Below are positions 23,180-30,033 of a stretch of DNA of 31,831 nucleotides, in pieces. This DNA comes from an uncultured Candidatus Melainabacteria bacterium (GTDB taxonomy: Bacteria > Cyanobacteriota > Vampirovibrionia > Gastranaerophilales > Gastranaerophilaceae). Position 1 is the first letter of the stretch, and each line of letters begins with the position of its first letter. A model generated the notes under the pieces. It was not told the DNA's origin, did not search any database, and worked only from the letters and a program-made list of their open reading frames with translations. The position numbers were made by a program, and so were the translations under genes. The stretch lies in the NCBI GenBank assembly GCA_934747325.1, contig CAKVGW010000017.1:1-31831 (forward strand). Direction: 5' to 3'.

Positions 23180-24547
23180 TTAACCGTTAATTATTTCAAA
23201 TAAAGCATTTACAACTACAGGATCCCATTTAATACCTGCTTCTGCTTTAATTACTGTCAATGCTTCATCTTTATCCATAGCTTTTCTATAAGAACGATCT
23301 GAAGTCATAGCGGTATAAGCATCTGCTACAGCGATGATTCTTGAACCAAACGGAATAGAATTGCCTTTCAATCCTTCAGGTTCGCCACCTCCATCCCAGC
23401 GTTCTTTATGATAATGGATGTATGGAATTACTTCTGATAAGAAGTTGATATTCATAAGCAAGTTTACGCCAACATTCGGGTGGTTTTGTAATTTCTCCCA
23501 ATCTTCTTTTGAAAGCTTCCCTTTATTTGTAAACAAAGATTCAGGAAGAGTAATTTTACCGATATTCTGCAATAGACCTGCATAGTATACCAAATCAGTT
23601 GTTTTTTCATTTAAGCCAAGTTGATGACAAAGTTTACGTGAAAGCTCAGCAGTATTTTGAGAGTGTGAAACCTTGTATTGACCTTTTTCGTCAACGGCTT
23701 TTGCTAATCTTTCAACGAATGCCTGTTGCTGAACGCCTAAATCACCGATAAGAGCCGTTAATTCAGCTCTTTGATGCTGTAATTCTTCTGCTATAACGTC
23801 ATCTGACTCAATTAAGCTATTTGTTTCATCAATAGTTTTTTGTAAATGCATTGATGTTCCAAAAAGACGTCCAATTGTTTCTAAAAGCTTCATATAAGCA
23901 CGTTTAATGGTTTTTTCTTTGTAATTTTCAATTACAATTACACCAACAACATGTGCGTTATTGTGCATTGGAACAACCGCCAAAGATTTAACGTCAAATT
24001 CTTTCAACTCATATTTTGGAGTAAAGTTGTCAATATTTGTAATATCTTTGATTTGGACAGTTTCAAGAGTCTTGAATGCTTTGACAACGATTGATTTGTC
24101 ATCTTCTGCGTAGCTCAATTTCTTTGCATAAATATCTTCATCAAATTCAATGGAAGAACCTACAAGACCTAAAATCTTATCTTCTATGTTTAAACCTTTT
24201 GTAAATTCTTTTGTAAGATAAATGTGACATGCATCAACATCAAGAATTTGAGTTAATGTTTTTGCTATAGAATTATAAACAACATATTCGTCTTGAGAGT
24301 TAAAACCTAAAACGCAAAGGGTATTATCAAGAGAATAAATAGATACAAGCTCTTTTAATTGTGATTTAAGTTTAGTTGTTTTATCTTTGACGTCCTTGCC
24401 GATTTTATTTGCCAAATCTTCTGAAATCAGGTACTCAGAAATAAAATCGCCTAGGTTTAGAGCGAAAATTTCTTCCAACGGATCATCTTCCATTAAGTCG
24501 ATTGAACGGCTGAAGAGTGATGCACCTAATTCTTCTTTATCTGTCAT
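23180..24547 (-). CDS. GAF / degenerate HD-GYP domain protein
   Basis: 455 aa, cytoplasmic. Residues about 50-230 look like a GAF-type sensor, then a short helical linker, then an HD-GYP domain (about 285-455). HD-GYP enzymes hydrolyse cyclic di-GMP at a di- or tri-iron site. Here key ligands are changed: the HD pair reads Gln327-Asn328 (LLQNIGK), the HHE motif reads His380-Lys381-Glu382, GYP reads GEP, and VADxxDAL reads VADAYTAM. The NHPNVG His and the VAD Asp remain. It is therefore probably catalytically dead and may act as a nucleotide- or protein-binding regulator; this is inference from motifs. AGGAAGG precedes the ATG. It is monocistronic. Confidence 0.85.
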   Translation of the reverse strand: MTDKEELGASLFSRSIDLMEDDPLEEIFALNLGDFISEYLISEDLANKIGKDVKDKTTKLKSQLKELVSIYSLDNTLCVLGFNSQDEYVVYNSIAKTLTQILDVDACHIYLTKEFTKGLNIEDKILGLVGSSIEFDEDIYAKKLSYAEDDKSIVVKAFKTLETVQIKDITNIDNFTPKYELKEFDVKSLAVVPMHNNAHVVGVIVIENYKEKTIKRAYMKLLETIGRLFGTSMHLQKTIDETNSLIESDDVIAEELQHQRAELTALIGDLGVQQQAFVERLAKAVDEKGQYKVSHSQNTAELSRKLCHQLGLNEKTTDLVYYAGLLQNIGKITLPESLFTNKGKLSKEDWEKLQNHPNVGVNLLMNINFLSEVIPYIHYHKERWDGGGEPEGLKGNSIPFGSRIIAVADAYTAMTSDRSYRKAMDKDEALTVIKAEAGIKWDPVVVNALFEIING

Positions 24548-24721
24548 AATATTCCTTCCTACAAAATAAAAATCTTCTTATGTCATGTATAACGGCATAA
24601 ATTTTAAAAACTTTAATGTTTTTTGAAAATTTTATACTTTAGTTGTAGATAGGTTATACTTTTTGCCGAAAATAAAGGGTTTTAAGCGTTTACAAAAGTT
24701 AATATTTATATTTTTGTGATT

Positions 24722-25042
24722 TTAAATTAAACCAAAATAAAGTTTATTAAGTTCTGCTAAAGTCATAGCTCCTGTTTTAGCATACTCAAGTTGTTGAGCT
24801 TGTTGAGATTCTTTGCTGGCTTCTAAAGGTTGAACTTGAAGTTCTTGTTTCTGTTCCTCATTCTGTTTTGTTTGAATTTTTTCGATTAATTCTGTTTTTG
24901 CTTCTTTTAACTTCGAAACATCGGCATTTTTATTACCGCTTGGAGAAATTCCCATTTGCATAAGCTCTTTTAGAACCTTGATATATTCAGGGTCTTGAAA
25001 ATTTGAACTGTATGAACCAATCGCTCCAACTGCCATTACCAT
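24722..25042 (-). CDS. hypothetical small protein
   Basis: 106 aa, unrecognised. A good GAGGAG site 6 nt before the ATG at 25042 supports it as a real gene. The N-terminus is glycine/serine-rich (AVGAIGSYSSNFQDPEYIKVLKELMQMG), followed by a Lys/Glu/Gln-rich helical stretch (about 45-85) and a hydrophobic C-terminus LNKLYFGLI. No signal peptide or membrane segment. The FG(L)I ending is also seen in the 428-aa protein at 5641-6927. No function proposed. Confidence 0.7.
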   Translation of the reverse strand: MVMAVGAIGSYSSNFQDPEYIKVLKELMQMGISPSGNKNADVSKLKEAKTELIEKIQTKQNEEQKQELQVQPLEASKESQQAQQLEYAKTGAMTLAELNKLYFGLI

Positions 25043-25208
25043 TTTATACTCCTCAAATGTAAAATTTTATAACAGGGGTTATATATTATTTAGTTCCACT
25101 AATTAGATGATTTATAACGTTAATATAGAAGCATCTTTACAAAAGTTCATAAACGAGTTAAAATATAGTATAAAACGTTAATATTTTGTTACAAACTAGC
25201 AATTAAAT

Positions 25209-25237
25209 TTGTCTTGAGTTTTTATTTAAAATATAAT
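25209..25237 (+). promoter_or_regulatory. promoter of the TpsB gene
   Basis: TTGTCT (25209-25214), 17-bp spacer, consensus TATAAT (25232-25237), giving a leader of about 60 nt. Confidence 0.6.
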
Positions 25238-25304
25238 GTAAGGGTGTAACAAATTATTATAACCCAATAAAATATACATAGAAAAAATTAGGAATTCTGA
25301 AATT

Positions 25305-27083
25305 ATGAAGAAACAGATAAGCTATTTGCTCACAGTCTTATGCCTATTTGCAGTGAACCAAGCATTTGCAGATCCAATGGCAGGCACAACTTTGCCGGCA
25401 AGCGCTCAAGCTTCTTTAGGCGGCTACAACCCCGGAGCTTACAATACTACTGAATTACAAAATTCAAATCACTATGAAATAGACAAGAGTTATATTCAAT
25501 CTTTTGATGATGTAACAAAAGATGAACAAATTTATGATGCTTCTATTGAAGAAAACTTGCAAAGAGAAGGTATGATTTATAACCCCCACTTCTTATTGCA
25601 AAAAATCAATTTTGAAGGTAATACAAAAATTTCATCAGATGAACTTGAAAAATTAGGTTTAGAAGTTCTTGGTGAAGATGTTTACTTTGATGAATTATTA
25701 GAAGTTTGTCAAAAAGTGACAAATTTATATAGAGCTAAAGGTTACTTAACATCTTATGCAACAGTTCCTCCTCAAAGAATTGTAGATGGTGTTGCAACAA
25801 TTAAGATAGTTGAAAGTAAGGTTGGCGAACTTAATATTGAAGGCGAAAAATGGACTCGTGAATGGTATTTAAGACATATCATTATGGGTAAAGCAGGATT
25901 GAGAGAAGGCGATGTTTTCAATGCTAAAAACCTTCAAAGAGCAATGAAAGAAATCAATAGAGAAGATTATGTTCAAGTTCAAACAGAAGTAGAAAGACAA
26001 CAGGAAGGCGATGAAAATACAGCAATTACTTTGAATGTTAGAGATAGATTCCCTGTTAATTTAAACTTCTCTTATGATGACTACGGTCGTTCTTATACTG
26101 GCGCTCAAAGAGTTTCATTCCTAGTTGGTATGGATAACTTAACAGGTTTGGGCGATAAAATTTACGGCGGTACAATCTTATCATCAGGTGCAACAGGCTG
26201 GATGGCAGGTTATTCACTTCCTGTTTCATCTTACGGAACAAGATTGTCATTTGATTTTTCTGATTCTCATGTAAGATTGGGTGGTCCTTATAAATCATTA
26301 AATGTTAAAGGTAACGCACAAAGTTACTTCTTTAAATTAACTCAACCGATTATTCAAACGGCAAAATCTGATTTAATATTCTATACAGGTTATGATTATG
26401 TTAACGCAAATACATCTGCTAACATTGCAGGGAATCCGCTCAGATTGTCAAATTATGACTTAAATGTATGGCGTTCAGGCTTATACGGTATGACAGATGA
26501 CAATTACGGTCGTTGGATTGGTAACGTAGGCGTTGACTTCGGTATGGGAGGTGACGGTCACGGTGCTATACAAGATACGACATTCTTCAAGGTTACAGCA
26601 GGTGCAACTCGTGTACAAAGATTATTTGCAAGAAGTATGGGTATCGTGAGAGTAAACGGTCAATACTCACCTGATAAATTGTTCGCAGCAGAACAAATGC
26701 AAATGGGTGGTCCTTACACATTAAGAGGTTACCAACCGGCTGAATTAATCGGCGACTATGGTGTTACAGGTACAGTTGAATACAGATTCCCTGTTCCATA
26801 CTTGTACAAGTTGATGCCAAAAGTTGATGAAAGACTTAAACTTGCAATCTTCTATGATTGGGGTTGGATTGGTGAAAACGGTAATATTTATAATTACCCT
26901 CAAACATTCTTACATTCAGTTGGTTTTGGAACATACATTAATTTCACTGATTGGTTAACAGCTCAAATCGGCGTAGGCTTCCCACTAGGACGTTCTTACA
27001 ACGAAAATACCGCAAGATTTTACTTTAGTATAAATTCAGACTTAGATAGATTAATACCTCTAAGAAATCCGGAAAAATTATAA
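25305..27083 (+). CDS. TpsB-type outer-membrane transporter (ShlB/FhaC/HecB family)
   Basis: 592 aa. Signal peptide MKKQISYLLTVLCLFAVNQAFA. After a linker, a POTRA_2 domain (about 97-176: LLQKINFEGNTKIS...VATIKIVESKVGELNIEG) is followed by a short second POTRA-like part, then a 16-strand-type barrel (about 240-592) beginning DRFPVNLNFSYDDYGRSYTG. The family motif LRGYQPAELIGDYGVTGTVEYRFPVPY (about 473-500) corresponds to the conserved barrel loop Arg-Gly-Tyr. Such proteins export large beta-helical TpsA exoproteins across the outer membrane. It shows that the host is diderm. No TpsA gene is adjacent: the next features are an IS remnant and tsf. AGGA lies 12 nt before the ATG, a weak site. Confidence 0.88.
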   Translation: MKKQISYLLTVLCLFAVNQAFADPMAGTTLPASAQASLGGYNPGAYNTTELQNSNHYEIDKSYIQSFDDVTKDEQIYDASIEENLQREGMIYNPHFLLQKINFEGNTKISSDELEKLGLEVLGEDVYFDELLEVCQKVTNLYRAKGYLTSYATVPPQRIVDGVATIKIVESKVGELNIEGEKWTREWYLRHIIMGKAGLREGDVFNAKNLQRAMKEINREDYVQVQTEVERQQEGDENTAITLNVRDRFPVNLNFSYDDYGRSYTGAQRVSFLVGMDNLTGLGDKIYGGTILSSGATGWMAGYSLPVSSYGTRLSFDFSDSHVRLGGPYKSLNVKGNAQSYFFKLTQPIIQTAKSDLIFYTGYDYVNANTSANIAGNPLRLSNYDLNVWRSGLYGMTDDNYGRWIGNVGVDFGMGGDGHGAIQDTTFFKVTAGATRVQRLFARSMGIVRVNGQYSPDKLFAAEQMQMGGPYTLRGYQPAELIGDYGVTGTVEYRFPVPYLYKLMPKVDERLKLAIFYDWGWIGENGNIYNYPQTFLHSVGFGTYINFTDWLTAQIGVGFPLGRSYNENTARFYFSINSDLDRLIPLRNPEKL

Positions 27084-27098
27084 TAAAGAACCCTTTTA

Positions 27099-27875
27099 TG
27101 AACTGAACCCTAAAACTAGACAAAGTAAAAAAGGGTGGTTCAAGAAGCAATCAATAAATGACTTCTGTTTTGTACAGGAGTCATTTTATTTCTACTCCAT
27201 TGATACCTTTCATTGTTGTAATAATACATGTATTCATCTATTTTTTCAGCTAATTCATCAAATGTTTTACAATTTTTGTAATCAACTTCATCTTTTAAAT
27301 GTCCCAAAAAGCTTTCCATTGATGCATTATCAATACAATTACCTTTTCTTGACATAGATTGTATAATATTATTTTCTTTTAATAACATTCTGTATTCAGG
27401 GTTAGTATAGTGAAAGCCTTGAGCCGAATGTAATAACACATTTGATACATTAATATTTTCTTTTAAAGTTTTTTCATATTTTTCTTCAATAGATAATTCT
27501 TTTTTGTTTGGACGACCGGTACTATTTACACCTCGATTTTCTTGTAATAAACCATTTGGACCGTACGCTCTATGAATTTTTAACCAACGACTTAAACACT
27601 TGTGTGGTTGTTCTCTTCCCTGTATATTAATATCTACACCAGCTTCAATAAATATTTCTAAAGGAGTTTTTCCACTTTAATATTCTCCAACTGCAAACAA
27701 CTTAAATTTTTTTTGTAAGTTGCACTACTATTTGCAATTTTTTCAATTGCTATTGATTGTAACAATATTTCTTTTTCGTGAACTGTATAAGGTTTTCTTT
27801 TCATTTGTACCTCCTTATATATTAAAACCCTAAAACCGACTTTTTTACTTTGTCTGGTTTTAGGGTTTCAGTTCA
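27099..27875. mobile_element. decayed IS3-family (IS150-like) insertion sequence
   Basis: 777 bp bounded by near-perfect inverted repeats of about 34 bp: TGAACTGAACCCTAAAAC... at the left, and TGAACTGAAACCCTAAAAC... read inward from the right, with both continuing into AGACAAAGTAAAAAA. Complete IS3 elements are about 1.2-1.5 kb, so roughly half is missing. The transposase genes inside are broken. No target-site duplication is evident. It lies between the TpsB stop and tsf and may have displaced the terminators of both. Confidence 0.9.
27140..27804 (-). pseudogene. IS3-family transposase, frameshifted and internally deleted
   Basis: An AGGAGG site and ATG at 27804 begin an OrfA-like reading frame (MKRKPYTVHEKEILLQ) that is cut by a frameshift and stops near 27680. 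A second frame continues with a helix-turn-helix-type stretch (KCLSRWLKIHRAYGPNGLL). It then jumps, with the first catalytic Asp region of the integrase deleted, into the C-terminal integrase core: SMSRKGNCIDNASMESFLGHLKDE, which still has the last Glu. The second catalytic Asp (normally HSDQG) reads HSAQG, Ala encoded at 27422-27424. It cannot be an active transposase; mobilisation would need an enzyme from an intact relative. Confidence 0.88.
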
Positions 27876-27921
27876 GATTTGTATATCCTTTTAAATTATT
27901 TCATAACATCAATCTGTTAAA

Positions 27922-28785
27922 TTACTTGCCTAATTGGCTCATAACTTCATCAGCAAAGTTATCGTTTCTTTTTTCTAGGCCTTCACCTAAAACAAATCTA
28001 TCAAACTTAACGATGTTGAATTTACCTGAAATCAATTGTTCGATTGTTTGTTCAGGGTTTTTAACGAATGGTTGTTCAACCAAACATCTATGAGCCATTA
28101 ATTTATTAACTCTGCCTTCAACAATTTTAGCTCTGATTTGTTCAGGTTTCTTAGCCAAGTCTTCTTTGCCCATTTCAATTCTTGTTTCTTCTTCGATTAC
28201 GTGAGCAGGAATGTCTTTTCTAGAAATGAATTCAGGAGCTGAAGATGCGATATGTAAGCAAACATCTTTAGCTAAAACTTCATCTTTAGCATCTGTGTTA
28301 AGAAGAACACCGATTTTACCATTGTGGATATAAGTTGCAACATTGCCTTCGTATCTAACAAATCTTCTAACAGTGATTTTTTCACCGATTGAAGCGATTT
28401 TTTCTTTGATAACGTCAGCGATTGGTTTGTTGCATTTAGGGCAAACAGAAGCCAATAAAGCGTCAACATCAGCAGGGTTAGTTTCTGCAACCATTTGAGC
28501 CAAACCGTTTGTTAATTCGATGAATTCAGCGTTTTTAGCAACAAAGTCTGTTTCACAGTTAACTTCAATCATAGCACCTACTGTTTCATTAACGAAAGAA
28601 CCGATTCTACCTTCAGCAGCAATTCTACCCATTTTCTTATCAGCAGAAGCCATACCTTTTTGACGAAGGACTTCCATTGCTTTTTCCATATCGCCATCAA
28701 CTTCAACCAATGCTTTTTTAGCATCCATCATGCCGGCACCGGTTTTATCACGAAGTTCTTTTACCATTGTAGCTGTAATATTCAT
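27922..28785 (-). CDS. tsf: elongation factor Ts
   Basis: 287 aa. Guanine-nucleotide exchange factor for EF-Tu. The N-terminal UBA-like domain (VKELRDKTGAGMMDAKKALVEVDGDMEKAMEVLRQKG) and the core with NCETDFVAKN are canonical. The C-terminal IEMGKEDLAKKPEQIRAKIV and EGRVNKL block matches the cyanobacterial type. An unusual CPKCNKP lies at about residue 115, a single CxxC in the core domain. AAGGAG precedes the ATG. It lies 202 bp downstream of rpsB, the usual rpsB-tsf order, with a repeat-rich spacer. No clear terminator is seen between the tsf stop and the IS remnant. Confidence 0.96.
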   Translation of the reverse strand: MNITATMVKELRDKTGAGMMDAKKALVEVDGDMEKAMEVLRQKGMASADKKMGRIAAEGRIGSFVNETVGAMIEVNCETDFVAKNAEFIELTNGLAQMVAETNPADVDALLASVCPKCNKPIADVIKEKIASIGEKITVRRFVRYEGNVATYIHNGKIGVLLNTDAKDEVLAKDVCLHIASSAPEFISRKDIPAHVIEEETRIEMGKEDLAKKPEQIRAKIVEGRVNKLMAHRCLVEQPFVKNPEQTIEQLISGKFNIVKFDRFVLGEGLEKRNDNFADEVMSQLGK

Positions 28786-28811
28786 GTTAATTTTCTCCTT
28801 ATTTTATTGAG

Positions 28812-28977
28812 TTGAACAGTTGAATAGTTGAACGGTTGAATAGTACATATTATTCGCTATCGCTCATTTTATCTGTTCTATAAATTTAAAAAGGTTAAAA
28901 AGTCTATAAGTTCTTACTATCACTAATATGAACGAAGTAAATAAAATGAACTTTTCAACTTTTCAACCTTTCAACTT
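28812..28977. repeat. paired 8-bp tandem repeats in inverted orientation (rpsB-tsf spacer)
   Basis: Four tandem units TTGAACAG, TTGAATAG, TTGAACGG, TTGAATAG (28812-28843) face three units CTTTTCAA, CTTTTCAA, CCTTTCAA (28951-28974), which are the reverse complement of TTGAAARG. The arms can pair into a large stem in the rpsB-tsf mRNA. Confidence 0.7.
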
Positions 28978-28987
28978 AAAGTCTTAA

Positions 28988-29749
28988 TTAAACGTTTGCA
29001 GTTTCTACACCGGCATCAGCAGCTGTAACTGCTTCTACTTTACCTTTAGAATTTGCATTGTTTTCTCTTAATTGTTTACCTTCCAAAACAGCGTCAGCTA
29101 ATTTAGAAGTAATCAATTTGATTGAACGGATAGCGTCATCATTACCAGGGATGATGTAGTTAATTCCGTCCGGATTAGCATTTGTATCAGCTAAACAAAT
29201 AACAGGAATGTTTAATTTGTTAGCTTCAGCAATAGCGATATCTTCTTTAGCTTGGTCTACAACAAAGATAATATCAGGTAAACCACGCATTTCTTTAATA
29301 CCGCCTAAAGTTTTGCTCAATTTTGCTAATTGTCTGTTTAATTGAGCTTGTTCTTTTTTAGGTAATTTTTCAGCATGACCTGAAGCGATAAAATCTTCAA
29401 GTTCTCTTAATTTGTTAACTCTACCTCTGATAGTTTCAAAGTTAGTTAACATACCGCCTAACCATCTTCTGTTAATAAAGTATGCGCCAGAACGTTTTGC
29501 TTCTTCTGCAACTACTTCTGCTGCTTGTTTTTTAGTACCAACAAAAAGAACATTTTTTCCTTTTGCTGCATAATCTCTAACTGCATCATAAGCAGCGTCT
29601 AATAATGTAGTAGTTTTTCTTAAATCAAGAATATAGATACCGTTTCTTGCACCATAAATATATGGTTTCATTTTTGGGTTCCAGTGTTGTGTTTGGTGTC
29701 CGAAGTGAACGCCAGCTTCTAATAATTCGATAAGTGATGCTACTGACAT
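28988..29749 (-). CDS. rpsB: 30S ribosomal protein S2
   Basis: 253 aa. S2 binds the 30S head-body junction. Conserved blocks are plain: [35 protein letters not shown] near the N-terminus, [23 protein letters not shown], and [55 protein letters not shown] lies just before the ATG. It heads the rpsB-tsf operon behind a strong promoter and a leader of about 125 nt. Confidence 0.97.
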   Translation of the reverse strand: MSVASLIELLEAGVHFGHQTQHWNPKMKPYIYGARNGIYILDLRKTTTLLDAAYDAVRDYAAKGKNVLFVGTKKQAAEVVAEEAKRSGAYFINRRWLGGMLTNFETIRGRVNKLRELEDFIASGHAEKLPKKEQAQLNRQLAKLSKTLGGIKEMRGLPDIIFVVDQAKEDIAIAEANKLNIPVICLADTNANPDGINYIIPGNDDAIRSIKLITSKLADAVLEGKQLRENNANSKGKVEAVTAADAGVETANV

Positions 29750-29876
29750 CTTGTGTCTCCTTTTTTCTAACTTGTTTTACTACGGGCTAAACCGCTCCAT
29801 CTGTCAGAAAGATTAAATACTGAAATAAACTGTATTCTTTCCTTGGACTAGGGCAAACCTATCGACCGGTGTAACC
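29750..29876 (-). promoter_or_regulatory. rpsB 5' leader, candidate regulatory RNA
   Basis: About 125 nt between the predicted start point and rpsB, GC-richer than its surroundings, with a 5' GGTGGTTACACC hairpin and later blocks GGTCGATAGG, CCTAGTCC and GGAGCGGTTTAGCCCG. S2 leaders that bind S2 for feedback are known in several phyla. This one is placed by position and apparent structure only. Confidence 0.4.
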
Positions 29877-29882
29877 ACCAAA

Positions 29883-29911
29883 ATCATATTATAAACATGT
29901 TTTTCTAGCAA
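29883..29911 (-). promoter_or_regulatory. rpsB-tsf promoter
   Basis: TTGCTA (29906-29911), 17-bp spacer, TATGAT (29883-29888). The spacer ends in TGTTTATAA, as in the tRNA-Val promoter, so the -10 region reads TGTTTATAATATGAT in both. Confidence 0.65.
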
Positions 29912-30033
29912 GTATAAACGTTACAAACTAGCAACTTTGTTACGTTTTCATTTACATCTTGCTTTGTAATAAAACTTTACAATGACGCAACTTTATATAC
30001 TTTAAATACTTTATATATATAACGAGGATAACT

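Noticed and set aside
27099..27875. Target-site duplication of the IS remnant
   Set aside because: The bases flanking the inverted repeats do not match for 3-4 bp on either choice of boundary.
25188..29934. Shared 15-mer GTTACAAACTAGCAA upstream of the TpsB gene (25188-25202) and rpsB (29920-29934)
   Set aside because: A single 15-bp match between two sites is about what chance gives in a window of this size and AT content.
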